DNA from: an uncultured bacterium
Lineage (GTDB): Bacteria > Patescibacteriota > Saccharimonadia > Saccharimonadales > Saccharimonadaceae
Length of the DNA stretch: 17,327 nucleotides
Assembly (NCBI GenBank): GCA_937922985.1
Contig: CALAKV010000040.1
Coordinates: forward strand, 1-17,327
Reading direction: 5' to 3'
Part shown: positions 1 to 8,244 of the stretch, in pieces
Position numbering within the stretch: position 1 is the first letter of the stretch
Layout: each line of letters begins with the position of its first letter
Translations under genes and position numbers: made by a program
Notes under the pieces: model-generated
Database searches by the model: none
Told to the model about the DNA's origin: nothing
What the model saw: the letters and a program-made list of their open reading frames with translations, nothing else

Positions 1-1
1 G

Positions 2-1213
2 GTTCCATCTGGTGAAGAATCTAAGAATGCGCAACTTTTAATTAAAGCTGGGTTTGTTCATAAAGAAATGGCGGGTGCTTATGATTACTTGCCGCTTGGT
101 TTTAAGGTAATAGAAAACATTAAAAAAATCGTGCGTGAAGAGCTTGAAAAAATAGACGCAAATGAGATTTTAATGACAACGCTTCAACGCCGTGAAGTTT
201 GGGAACGCACAACTCGCTGGAATGATGATGTCGTTGATGTCTGGTTTAAAACCAATCTGAAAGATAAGACAGAGGTTGGATTAGGTTGGAGCCATGAAGA
301 GCCAATTGTTGAAATGCTTAACAATCATATTCAATCTTATAAAGATTTGCCAGTTTCGGTTTTTCAATTCCAAAATAAAATGCGAAACGAGCTCCGTGCA
401 AAAAGTGGAATTATGCGTGGTCGCGAATTTTTGATGAAAGACCTGTATTCAATTCACAAAACTAAAGAAGATTTAGAAGCATATTACGCCAAAGTTTCAA
501 AAGCTTATGAACGAATTTTCGAACGCCTCGGTTTGGGTGAAGATACTTTCGTAACTTTCGCTAGCGGTGGTGCGTTCACAAAATTTAGTCACGAATTTCA
601 AACGATTTGCGATGCCGGTGAAGATTATGTTTATTTGAAGTGTGATGGTGAAAAAACTCTTGCTTTTAACGAAGAAATCTTAGACCAAGCAATTGAAGCT
701 GGCGAAATTAGTTCGAAAGAAGGATTAGAAAAGGTTAAAACTGCAGAAGTCGGAAATATCTTCAACTTTGGCACGCAAAAAACTGATGAAATGGGGCTTT
801 ATTTTACTGACAAAAATGGCGAACGAAAATCAGCATGGATGGGGTCTTACGGAATTGGAATTACTCGCGTGATGGGCGTTATTGCTGAAAAATTTAGTGA
901 TGAAAAAGGTTTAATTTGGCCAGAAAATATCGCTCCAGCAAAAATTTACCTTGTGCAAATTGGTGAAAAATCACAAGAATTAGCAGAAGAAATTTATAAT
1001 GAATTTTCGAAAAAAGGAATTGAGGTTCTGTTTGATGACCGCAATCTTCGCCCAGGCCAAAAATTTGCTGATGCTGAATTAATGGGTATTCCATATCGGT
1101 TGACAATTTCTGATCGTTTGATTGAAAGTGGAAAATTCGAAGTTGTAACGCGTGTAAATGGTGAAGTCGAATTGCTTTCAAGAGAAGAACTTTTTGAAAA
1201 ATTTGTAAAATAA
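2..1213 (+). CDS. proS: Prolyl-tRNA synthetase, short form lacking the editing insertion (5' end outside window)
   Basis: Class II aminoacyl-tRNA synthetase that charges tRNA-Pro in the cytoplasm. The reading frame is open from the first bases of the window: the 22 residues before the first ATG (position 68) match the family's N-terminal pattern (LLIKAGF, then GAYDYLPLG), so the true start lies upstream and position 68 is internal. Visible landmarks are motif 2 (RNELRAKSGIMRGREF), EVGNIFNFGTQ before motif 3, motif 3 (GSYGIGITRVMG) and a C-terminal anticodon-binding domain (from about IAPAKIYLVQIG). Only about 40 residues separate the motif 2 region from EVGNIF, whereas typical bacterial ProRS carries a roughly 180-residue INS editing domain there. 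The enzyme is therefore the short type, presumably unable to clear Ala-tRNA-Pro in cis. Family identification is secure. The number of missing N-terminal residues (perhaps 10 to 20) is inferred. Confidence 0.95.
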   Translation, partial: VPSGEESKNAQLLIKAGFVHKEMAGAYDYLPLGFKVIENIKKIVREELEKIDANEILMTTLQRREVWERTTRWNDDVVDVWFKTNLKDKTEVGLGWSHEEPIVEMLNNHIQSYKDLPVSVFQFQNKMRNELRAKSGIMRGREFLMKDLYSIHKTKEDLEAYYAKVSKAYERIFERLGLGEDTFVTFASGGAFTKFSHEFQTICDAGEDYVYLKCDGEKTLAFNEEILDQAIEAGEISSKEGLEKVKTAEVGNIFNFGTQKTDEMGLYFTDKNGERKSAWMGSYGIGITRVMGVIAEKFSDEKGLIWPENIAPAKIYLVQIGEKSQELAEEIYNEFSKKGIEVLFDDRNLRPGQKFADAELMGIPYRLTISDRLIESGKFEVVTRVNGEVELLSREELFEKFVK

Positions 1214-1222
1214 TCTCAGCTC

Positions 1223-1251
1223 TTGAAAAAAATAAGTATAAGCATTATAAT
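1223..1251 (+). promoter_or_regulatory. Sigma-70-type promoter giving a leaderless mRNA for the dehydrogenase gene
   Basis: TTGAAA (1223-1228), a 17-base spacer, then TATAAT (1246-1251). The ATG at 1258 follows after 6 bases, so the expected start of transcription falls on or beside the A of the start codon. There is no Shine-Dalgarno sequence before 1258, consistent with a leaderless message. It lies in the 44-base gap after proS. Confidence 0.75.
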
Positions 1252-1257
1252 TGATGT

Positions 1258-2247
1258 ATGAAAATTATTGCTTATAGTGTACGAAAAGATGAGCTCCAAT
1301 ATTTCGAAAAATTCGCGGAGCAGTTTGGTATTGAATATGCTACAACTCCAAAAGATTTAAACGCTGAAACCGTAAAACTAGCTGAAGGTTTTGATGCGGT
1401 TTCATCTTACACTTCAAGTGAAGAACTCAACGATGTCTGGGAAACTCTTTCGAAAATGGGAATTTCTTATTTTACCGTTCGAACGGCTGGGTTTGATGGA
1501 ATTGATCTTGAAAAAGCTAAAAGTTTCGGTATTAAAATTTCGAACGTGCCGCAATATTCGCCAAGCGCAATTGCTGAATTTGCTGTTGCATTGGCACTAG
1601 CAACGATTCGAAAAATCCCACTTTGTCTTTCGCGCGCCAAAAATCAGAACTTTTCGGTAGATAATTTGATGGGTCGCGAACTTAATACAATGACCATTGG
1701 AATTATCGGTGTGGGTCATATTGGCTTAACAACCGCGAAGGCTTTTAAAGCTTTTGGCGCAAAAATAATTGCTTATGATACTTTCGAAAATGATTCTGCT
1801 CGTGAAATTTTGGAATATAAAAGTTTAGATGAAGTTTTTGCGGAAAGTGATTTGATTTCACTTCATATTCCTTTAACGCCAGAAAATCGCCACATTATTA
1901 ACGCAGAAAGTATTTCGAAAATGAAAGATGGAGTGGTCATTATTAACACTGCGCGCGGTGGACACATTAATTCTAAAGATTTGCGGGATGCTTTGGTGAG
2001 CGGAAAAGTTGCAGCAGCCGGCCTTGATGTTTTTGAGCATGAAAAGAATCTAATTCGAAAAGATTTGAGTGGAAAAATTATTAAGGATGCTGTTTATCGC
2101 GATTTAGCGAACTTTCCGAATGTTATTATTACTCCACATGTTGCATTTAACACAGATGTCGCCGTGCAAAATATGGTAAAAATGTCAACTGAGAATTTAA
2201 TTAATTTCAAAAATGCAGGAACAACCGATAATGAAATTACAAAATAG
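1258..2247 (+). CDS. D-2-hydroxyacid dehydrogenase, probably D-lactate dehydrogenase
   Basis: NAD-dependent cytoplasmic oxidoreductase of the D-isomer-specific 2-hydroxyacid dehydrogenase family, 329 residues as usual for the family. The nucleotide-binding motif GVGHIG is at 151-156, and Asp174 at the end of the second strand favours NAD over NADP. The catalytic triad is Arg233 (in NTARGG), Glu262 (in DVFEHE) and His294 (in TPHVAF). The spacing of 29 and then 32 residues equals that of Lactobacillus D-lactate dehydrogenase (R235, E264, H296). RTAGFD at 75-80 is the substrate-side loop of the same subfamily. In a fermentative reduced bacterium it would reduce pyruvate to D-lactate and regenerate NAD; that substrate is inferred, and a related 2-keto acid is possible. 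It is read from its own leaderless promoter, and its end overlaps the next gene by 17 bases. Confidence 0.9.
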   Translation: MKIIAYSVRKDELQYFEKFAEQFGIEYATTPKDLNAETVKLAEGFDAVSSYTSSEELNDVWETLSKMGISYFTVRTAGFDGIDLEKAKSFGIKISNVPQYSPSAIAEFAVALALATIRKIPLCLSRAKNQNFSVDNLMGRELNTMTIGIIGVGHIGLTTAKAFKAFGAKIIAYDTFENDSAREILEYKSLDEVFAESDLISLHIPLTPENRHIINAESISKMKDGVVIINTARGGHINSKDLRDALVSGKVAAAGLDVFEHEKNLIRKDLSGKIIKDAVYRDLANFPNVIITPHVAFNTDVAVQNMVKMSTENLINFKNAGTTDNEITK

Positions 2248-4108
2248 TTTTCTTCGAAAAATAGCCAAAATTACGCCTCTATTTTTAGTGGCAGTTTTGG
2301 CTTTTAGTTTTGTTTTCGGTTTTTCTAATCAGCAACAAGCTTTTGCTAGACGCAGACGAAACCGTAATGAGGAATTGGCTGAGCTTCAGCGTCTAAACAA
2401 TAATATTATTTTTTCAAAGTTTGATGCAAAATATAATTTTAGTGCCGACCAAAAAGGAAATACAAACCTTGAAATCACTGAAAATATTTCGGCATATTTT
2501 GTCCGTGATGGCATAAATCACGGAATCGAGCGTGCAATTCCGCGGTTTTTTGATGGCAAAGCTATTTTTGATGGCAAAGCTGAAATTGAAATGGATGGCA
2601 AAAAAGTTTCATATTCAACTTATGAAAGTGACGGTAATATCGTGTTTCGAATTGGTGAAAGCGGAAGTTTTGTTTCTGGAAGGCATAAGTATCAGCTAAA
2701 ATACCGGTTTAGAAATCTACTGTTAACAGATGGCGGTGTACAAAAATTGATTATGAACGCCAACGGAACTCAGTGGAGACGGCCTTTTAACAAAGTTATT
2801 GCAACAGTTAATCTAGATTCATCGGTTTTGAAAGAATTTAATGGTACGGTAAAATGTTTTGCTGGAATACAAGGCTCAACTGAAATATGCAATACTTTTG
2901 AACGTAAGTTAGAAGAAGGAATTTTTAGGTTTTCGCAAGAAGATGTTCAAGTTGGCGAGAATTTAACATTTGAAATTGACTTTAATAATAAATTTGCCCA
3001 ACCAGAGGTGAGCGGTATCGATATAAATACAATAATTTTTGGAATTTTGGCATTGATTTTGGCTGTAATTACACTATTCTTTACTATTCGGGTTATTTTA
3101 AAATATAATTCAGTTAAGAGAGAAAATAGGGTTTCGAAAGCGGTTGTTCCGCAATATTTGCCGCCAAAAATTGAAGAATTAGATATTTTGGATGCGGGGA
3201 ACTTAGTAAAATCAAATAAAAAACTTACCGCTGCAATGCTATTTTTTGCAGTGAACGGTAATATCCAGATTGTTGAAAAAACTTCGAAGGGCTTTTTGGG
3301 TGGCGAGAAAAAGAGCTATGCAGTTCAGCTATTGAATCGAGATAATTTGAACCAAGATATGCTTTCATTATTAAATTCATTTTTTAGAAGCAAGACTGAG
3401 ATTGATTTATCTAAACAAATGAGCAGTATGCAAGCCTCTGATATTTCTTCGAAAGTTTTGAATTCAGCATTTAGCGGAACTTCTTACTATGTTCAAGAAA
3501 AGCCAGCGGTTTTTAGCAATTCTCAGTTTTTTGCTGGTGGAGTGATCGTTTTATCTGTAGCACTATTCTTTGCGAATGGAATACTGGTTAATTTTATTTC
3601 AACTATTTCACCTTGGTTTGCGGTAGCTGTATATTCTTTCATTGTAGCCGTCGCACTTTCGATTTTAATATTTACTATTTCAAATATAAAAATTCCATCA
3701 CGAAAAGGTTTTGAGGCAAAGAATTATCTTGAAGGTTTAAAGCTTTATATTTCGGTGGCAGAAAGTGAACGATTAAAGTTCTCACAAAGTTTGCAGAATT
3801 CTGAAAGATTCCAGACTGAATTTGGCGGTTCTCGCGTAAAACTTTATGAAAAACTTTTACCTTGGGCGGCGCTGTTTGGGCTAGAGAAATCTTGGGCAAA
3901 GGTGCTTGAGTTTCAATTTCAAGATGAAGACTATCTACCGGATTGGTATGTTGGCTCAACAGCATTTAATGCTATGGTATTTTCGAACAGCTTGAATAGC
4001 TTTAATAGTGCGATGAACAGTTATTCTGCGCCAAGTTCAAGTAGTTCTGGCGGAGGCGGCGGATTCTCCGGTGGGGGTGCTGGCGGAGGCGGAGGCGGCG
4101 GTTGGTAA
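2231..4108 (+). CDS. DUF2207 family membrane protein with glycine-rich C-terminal tail
   Basis: A 625-residue envelope protein of the DUF2207 family, whose biochemical role is unknown. A signal peptide or first membrane span (residues 11-32) is followed by an Arg-rich stretch, then the extracytoplasmic DUF2207 domain (about 65-255) with the family pattern LEITENISAYF and NHGIERAIP. Next come a membrane span at about 264-290, a cytoplasmic segment containing LTAAMLFFAVNG, two more spans at about 434-455 and 465-487, and a tail from residue 602 of Ser then almost pure Gly ending in Trp, the characteristic end of this family. I chose the ATG at 2231 because AGGA (2217-2220) sits 10 bases upstream; the ATG at 2213 would put the ribosome site inside the coding region. 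It overlaps the dehydrogenase gene by 17 bases and is probably co-transcribed and coupled to it. Confidence 0.85.
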   Translation: MKLQNSFLRKIAKITPLFLVAVLAFSFVFGFSNQQQAFARRRRNRNEELAELQRLNNNIIFSKFDAKYNFSADQKGNTNLEITENISAYFVRDGINHGIERAIPRFFDGKAIFDGKAEIEMDGKKVSYSTYESDGNIVFRIGESGSFVSGRHKYQLKYRFRNLLLTDGGVQKLIMNANGTQWRRPFNKVIATVNLDSSVLKEFNGTVKCFAGIQGSTEICNTFERKLEEGIFRFSQEDVQVGENLTFEIDFNNKFAQPEVSGIDINTIIFGILALILAVITLFFTIRVILKYNSVKRENRVSKAVVPQYLPPKIEELDILDAGNLVKSNKKLTAAMLFFAVNGNIQIVEKTSKGFLGGEKKSYAVQLLNRDNLNQDMLSLLNSFFRSKTEIDLSKQMSSMQASDISSKVLNSAFSGTSYYVQEKPAVFSNSQFFAGGVIVLSVALFFANGILVNFISTISPWFAVAVYSFIVAVALSILIFTISNIKIPSRKGFEAKNYLEGLKLYISVAESERLKFSQSLQNSERFQTEFGGSRVKLYEKLLPWAALFGLEKSWAKVLEFQFQDEDYLPDWYVGSTAFNAMVFSNSLNSFNSAMNSYSAPSSSSSGGGGGFSGGGAGGGGGGGW

Positions 4109-4144
4109 AAGCCACAGCCTTTCATGAATCGGATTTTCGAAAAG

Positions 4145-4173
4145 TAGCTTGCGAAATTGCAGGCTATTTTTTT
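4145..4173 (+). terminator. Rho-independent terminator after the DUF2207 gene
   Basis: An 8-bp stem, TAGCTTGC (4145-4152) against GCAGGCTA (4159-4166), with one G-U pair and a 6-base loop, followed by seven T residues (4167-4173). It ends the dehydrogenase-DUF2207 unit. Confidence 0.85.
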
Positions 4174-4194
4174 GTGGTAAAAAGCATAACTATA

Positions 4195-4223
4195 TTGATT
4201 TTTTTGCTTTTTTGTGATTAAAT
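4195..4223 (+). promoter_or_regulatory. Probable promoter for the VirB6-like gene, very short or no leader
   Basis: TTGATT (4195-4200), 17 bases, then TTAAAT (4218-4223). The ATG at 4233 follows 9 bases later. An alternative -10, TATAAG at 4223-4228, would place the start of transcription at the ATG itself but has only a T-run as -35. No Shine-Dalgarno is visible before 4233 in either case. Confidence 0.5.
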
Positions 4224-4232
4224 ATAAGCATT

Positions 4233-6803
4233 ATGAAAAGTTTTTGGGTTGGGTTGAAAAATAAAAAAGTTTTAATAGTTATTTTTCTAGTATTTTTTTC
4301 TTTTTTTAGTAATAATTTTGCAAATGCTATCGATTTAACTAATCCTAATAGTAATTTTGTTACGCCTGATGAAGTTAAGAAAAAAGCAGAGCAAGAGAAG
4401 AAGAATAGAGAAATAGAAGAAAAAAGAAAAAAAGACAATCAGGTTATTCCTACAACCCCAACTGGTAGATCTTCGCAGCCTACAACAGATAAAACTCAAC
4501 AGGACGTAAGAAATAATACAGCTAACAATGATAGAATTAAATGTGAAGAGGCATATAAAAAGGCTAAAGCTGCTGGTGTTGACGAGAAGAAACTTAATGA
4601 GCTCAAGAAAAAATGTAATTATTCTCCCGCAACAAATGATGGCGATTGGACTAAAAAGAACGATGAAGCCAAAGCTGCAATTGAAGAAATGGATAAACAA
4701 GCTAAGGAATCCAATAAAGACAAAAATTCCTGCGCTATTGAATGGATTGGTTGGATCGTTTGCCCGATTGTTCGTGGTTCGACTGGTGTTGTTGTTGGTC
4801 TGTATAATTTTATGCAAGCAAATTTCTTAAATATTAAGTCTGATCAACTTTTCTCAAATTCTGGAAAGGGGCAAGAAGCATTTAAACACTGGGTAGCATT
4901 TAGAGATATTGCAAACATATTTTTTGTAATTATGATTGCAATAATAATTTTTTCGCAAGTAACTGGTGTTGGGATTTCTAACTACGGCATTAAGAAGATG
5001 TTGCCAAAAATTATTATTTATGCAATTTTAGTCAATATTTCTTGGTATATTGTTGTAATTGCTATTGATATTTCGAATATTGTTGGTAGTACTTTATTCA
5101 AATGGTTATCAAATGATGGAAATTGGAGTTTTTCGAGTGATGTTCAAAAAGAAACATCTCCTGTTGAAGGAATTCTAACAGGTACTGTAGCAACAGGTGC
5201 GCTTATTGCTGCTGGAGTTACTGCTGCTCTTGTTGGCGGAGCTACAATTCTTCTGTTTATTGCCTCTGCGGCGCTCGCCGTTGTTATGACTGTGTTTATA
5301 TTAATGATAAGGGAAGCGGCGGTTATTGTTCTTGTTGTAACTTCTCCTTTAGCTTTTGTTGCAGGGTTGTTGCCGAATACAGAAGGATTATTTAAAAAGT
5401 GGATCAAGCTTACAAAAAATATGCTAATGATTTACCCGATCTGTTCATTAATAGTCGGTGGTGCTTTATTCGTTTCTAATTTACTGTATGGTGTGGTTGA
5501 TGACCCTCTACTCAAAATTATTTATGGCGTTTTGCCCATATTGTCACTATTTGCAATTATTGCAATTATTAAAACTGTACTTTCGTTTATTGATGGCTTA
5601 ACTGGTGGAAATTTGCGTGGTGCTATTGATAAGATGTCTGGTAAAATTAATTCTGTTGGTCAGAATTCAAACTGGGCCAAGGCTTCAAGAGAGAAAGCTG
5701 CAAAAAGAAGTATTGGCGGAATTGCTATCGGTGAAAAAGCTCGTGCAGCCAAATATGAAGAGGGGCGGTATAGAAGAAATCGTAATGAACTTCGAAAACT
5801 TCAAGCAAAGAAGAATCCTACAGCATCAGATTATCGAAGGAGAGCGCAACTCGGTGCTGAAATTAGTAGTTTCGAAAAGAGCCAGACAGATGGAATGGTT
5901 GCTGCTATGACAGATGGAATTGGTAATAGTGTATCGAATGTCAATTCCGAGCTTGCAAGAATTTCGAATGTTTCCGATCCTGTCCAACAAGGCTTAATGT
6001 ATAGTGCTCTTTCGCAAGCAGTAACAAAATCGGGTCTTAATGGCGCGAGCCAAGCTGCTGCAATGAGCAGTATTGCTAGCAGCGCTTTAAGCATTAATGA
6101 TGCTGAACAGAGAAAATCTGTCGCAGCTCAAATTGCATCAAAAGCAGGTAGTGATATCAAGAAAGTTAATCCTGCCGCAGCAAAAGCAGTTATGCAAGAT
6201 TTTTCTTCAGGAAATGTTAAATCTGTTCAAGATTTCGAAAATGATATTTCAACATACTCAGGTGCAAGTGCTAAACAAATGGCTGATTGGTCTGACATGT
6301 CTAGCGCAAATGTTAATGATAACAAAGCGCTTAAAGCAATGCAAAGCGCATTTAATAGTGGTGACCAAAGCAAGATTTCGCAAGCACAGAATATGGGCAA
6401 GATTGCCGAGCAAGCTCTTACCGCTAATGCAAATGGAACAATGTCTCTAACACCAGACCAGCAAGCTAATTTTGCAGCGATGCAAAAGCTAGCTCAATCA
6501 CATACTTCGCAAACAGCGCCGGCCGCGACTACAACAAACAATAATAGCTCTGTGAATACCCAATCTTCTCCCAGTCAAAAGGTAGAAGTAACTGCTGGAC
6601 AGAGTTGGCAAACATCGGCTCCGCAACAAGCTCAGACTAGCTCTTCTGATACGGCTTCTAGCTCTAGCTCTGTTACATATAGTGCGCCTGCAGCGCAAGT
6701 TAGCCAAGCTTCGCAGCCAATAAATAATAGTAATCAAAATATTAAACCTCGGCAAACTGCGAGCGACCCAACTAAATCAAACAGAAAATTTGGTGCCAAC
6801 TAA
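4233..6803 (+). CDS. VirB6/TrbL-like polytopic membrane protein with long cytoplasmic tail
   Basis: An 856-residue protein resembling the VirB6/TrbL-type inner-membrane channel component of type IV secretion (conjugation) systems. Residues 1-32 form a signal peptide ending in FANA. Residues 45-165 are a Lys/Glu-rich, partly coiled-coil segment with C104, C128 and C167. The membrane core (about 168-452) has seven or eight hydrophobic segments and the features FRDIANIFFVI, GIKKMLPKI, VNISWY and DISNIVG, which I recognise from CPR-type VirB6-like proteins. From about 460 to the end it is soluble: basic, then Ala/Ser/Gln-rich helix-forming, then low complexity (about 755-840). No VirB4 ATPase or other secretion gene lies beside it here. 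Assignment rests on topology and motif resemblance, so function is inferred; it could instead belong to a CPR-specific DNA-uptake or host-contact apparatus. The start at 4233 is the one giving the signal peptide. Confidence 0.65.
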   Translation: MKSFWVGLKNKKVLIVIFLVFFSFFSNNFANAIDLTNPNSNFVTPDEVKKKAEQEKKNREIEEKRKKDNQVIPTTPTGRSSQPTTDKTQQDVRNNTANNDRIKCEEAYKKAKAAGVDEKKLNELKKKCNYSPATNDGDWTKKNDEAKAAIEEMDKQAKESNKDKNSCAIEWIGWIVCPIVRGSTGVVVGLYNFMQANFLNIKSDQLFSNSGKGQEAFKHWVAFRDIANIFFVIMIAIIIFSQVTGVGISNYGIKKMLPKIIIYAILVNISWYIVVIAIDISNIVGSTLFKWLSNDGNWSFSSDVQKETSPVEGILTGTVATGALIAAGVTAALVGGATILLFIASAALAVVMTVFILMIREAAVIVLVVTSPLAFVAGLLPNTEGLFKKWIKLTKNMLMIYPICSLIVGGALFVSNLLYGVVDDPLLKIIYGVLPILSLFAIIAIIKTVLSFIDGLTGGNLRGAIDKMSGKINSVGQNSNWAKASREKAAKRSIGGIAIGEKARAAKYEEGRYRRNRNELRKLQAKKNPTASDYRRRAQLGAEISSFEKSQTDGMVAAMTDGIGNSVSNVNSELARISNVSDPVQQGLMYSALSQAVTKSGLNGASQAAAMSSIASSALSINDAEQRKSVAAQIASKAGSDIKKVNPAAAKAVMQDFSSGNVKSVQDFENDISTYSGASAKQMADWSDMSSANVNDNKALKAMQSAFNSGDQSKISQAQNMGKIAEQALTANANGTMSLTPDQQANFAAMQKLAQSHTSQTAPAATTTNNNSSVNTQSSPSQKVEVTAGQSWQTSAPQQAQTSSSDTASSSSSVTYSAPAAQVSQASQPINNSNQNIKPRQTASDPTKSNRKFGAN

Positions 6804-6848
6804 ATGCAAAAACACTCTTTTTAAAATAGAAAGGGTGTTTTTTTGCAT
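6804..6848 (+). terminator. Rho-independent terminator after the VirB6-like gene
   Basis: A long imperfect hairpin directly after the stop codon. The left arm is ATGCAAAAACACTCTTT (6804-6820) and the right arm is AAAGGGTG followed by a T-run and GCAT (6830-6848), with one G-U pair, a two-T bulge and a 9-base loop. Seven T residues lie on the 3' side. It isolates murD from the upstream gene. Confidence 0.8.
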
Positions 6849-6854
6849 GAAATA

Positions 6855-6863
6855 TGCTAAAAT
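6855..6863 (+). promoter_or_regulatory. Extended -10 promoter for murD
   Basis: TGCTAAAAT matches the extended -10 form TGn-TAAAAT; no good -35 is visible. It stands 33 bases before the murD ATG, leaving a leader of about 26 bases with AAGGAG at 6887-6892, 4 bases before the start codon, so murD has a conventional ribosome site. Confidence 0.6.
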
Positions 6864-6896
6864 AAAATAAAGATAATCTAAACTAAAAGGAGAAAT

Positions 6897-8231
6897 ATGA
6901 AAATTGCATTAATTGGTTTTGGGCTCGAGGCGAAAAGTGCTTATGATTATTTTAAAAGTATCGATCAAAATAATACTTTTGAAATTTATGATGAAAACCA
7001 AAAAAGTAAAATTGAGCTACCTAATGGTGTTAAATTCTTTGGTGATTTTCATGATTTTTCAAAAATTCAAGCAGATTTGATTGTGCGAACGCCCGCGGTT
7101 AATCCTAACCGTTTGCCAAAAAATGCTAAAATTACATCTGTTACAAATTTATTTTTCGAAAAATGTCCAGCACCAATTATTGGCGTAACTGGCTCAAAAG
7201 GTAAGGGAACGGTATCGAGTTTTATTGCTGAGATTTTGTGTGCAGCCGGTTTGAAGGTTCACCTTGTTGGCAATATTGGTCTACCAGCGCTTAATGAGCT
7301 TTCGAAAATTCAAAAAGATGATGCCGTGATTTATGAACTCAGCAGTTTTCAGCTTTGGGATGCTCAAAAATCGCCACATATTGCAATTTTAAATAATCTT
7401 GAAGTTGATCACCTTGACGTTCATGACGGCTTTGAAGATTATGTGGCGGCAAAAATGAATATTGCTAAAAATCAAACCGAGAATGATTTTTTTATTTTTA
7501 ATACTGAAAATCCAACAGTTTTAAAAAATGTTGAAAACTTAAAAGGTCAACTCAAGGCAAATCTTCAGCCTTTTCAGGACTACAATTTAGCTCATATTCA
7601 AGAAAACCATTTTTTATGGGGAAATGAAATTCTCTTCGAAACTGATATTTTGAAAATTCCAGGCGAACATAATCAAAAAAACGCTTGTGCTGCAATGATT
7701 GCAACTTTCGATTTTTTGCGTGAAAAGGGTTTTGAAATTGAGGAAATCTTCGATTTTTGGCGAGAAGGACTTTCGAAATTTACAGGTTTACCACATCGGC
7801 TAAAATTTGTTCGCGAGTTTGAAGGCGTGCGATTTTATGATGATTCAATTGCGACCACACCGGGTAGTGCGATTGCTGCACTAAATTCTTTCGAAAAGCC
7901 AAAAATTCTAATTCTTGGTGGAAGCAATAAAGGCGCCGATCTAAGTGAACTGATTGAAAAAATTGCAAAAATGCCAGAGCAAGAACTTCGGAAGGTAATT
8001 TTAATGGGGGCAGAATCTGAAAAACTAGCCCAGAAATTGATATCAAGCGGATTCGAGCGGTTTATAAATTTAGGTGCAAAAACAAATATGCAAGAAGTTG
8101 TAAAAACCGCTTTCGAAAACGCAAAAAGTGGCGATGTGGTTATTTTAAGCCCTGCACATGCCAGTTTCGATATGTTTAAAAGTTATGTTGATCGCGGTGA
8201 ACAATTTGTTGAAAATGTAAACCTTTTATGA
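6897..8231 (+). CDS. murD: UDP-N-acetylmuramoylalanine--D-glutamate ligase MurD
   Basis: Cytoplasmic ATP-dependent ligase that adds D-glutamate to UDP-MurNAc-L-Ala in peptidoglycan precursor synthesis; 444 residues, normal for the family. An N-terminal Rossmann-like domain (IGFGLEAKSA) is followed by the ATP loop GVTGSKGKGT (96-105), GNIG (125-128), ELSSFQL (147-153) and the metal and nucleotide region NNLEVDHLDVH (166-176). K186 in YVAAK is the expected carbamylated lysine. GEHNQKN (256-262), LPHRL (298-302), YDDSIATTPGSA (314-325) and GGSNKGAD (341-348) complete the family set. In the DDSIATT segment an Ile stands where E. coli MurD has Lys319; I treat this as a family variant, not a defect. 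The gene is alone, with no other mur or fts genes nearby, and heads the murD-mscL-prfB run. The stop is TGA. Confidence 0.95.
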   Translation: MKIALIGFGLEAKSAYDYFKSIDQNNTFEIYDENQKSKIELPNGVKFFGDFHDFSKIQADLIVRTPAVNPNRLPKNAKITSVTNLFFEKCPAPIIGVTGSKGKGTVSSFIAEILCAAGLKVHLVGNIGLPALNELSKIQKDDAVIYELSSFQLWDAQKSPHIAILNNLEVDHLDVHDGFEDYVAAKMNIAKNQTENDFFIFNTENPTVLKNVENLKGQLKANLQPFQDYNLAHIQENHFLWGNEILFETDILKIPGEHNQKNACAAMIATFDFLREKGFEIEEIFDFWREGLSKFTGLPHRLKFVREFEGVRFYDDSIATTPGSAIAALNSFEKPKILILGGSNKGADLSELIEKIAKMPEQELRKVILMGAESEKLAQKLISSGFERFINLGAKTNMQEVVKTAFENAKSGDVVILSPAHASFDMFKSYVDRGEQFVENVNLL

Positions 8232-8237
8232 TAAAAT
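8209..8237 (+). promoter_or_regulatory. Promoter inside the end of murD giving a leaderless mscL mRNA
   Basis: TTGAAA (8209-8214), a 17-base spacer, then TAAAAT (8232-8237), preceded by TG at 8229-8230 (extended -10). The -35 and spacer lie in the last murD codons and the TG is part of the murD stop TGA. The mscL ATG (8245) follows 7 bases after the -10, at the expected start of transcription. No Shine-Dalgarno precedes 8245. Confidence 0.7.
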
Positions 8238-8244
8238 TTATATT

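Noticed and set aside
4335..4817. 160-codon open frame on the minus strand within the VirB6-like gene.
   Set aside because: It mirrors the Lys/Glu-rich coding strand, giving a Phe/Ile/Ser-rich translation with no motif, no ribosome site and no promoter. It is a shadow of the real gene.
7836..7860. MurD lesion: Ile in place of the Lys of the DSKAT motif.
   Set aside because: All other catalytic and ATP-site residues are intact and the DDSIATT pattern reads as a natural family variant, so I do not treat it as inactivation.
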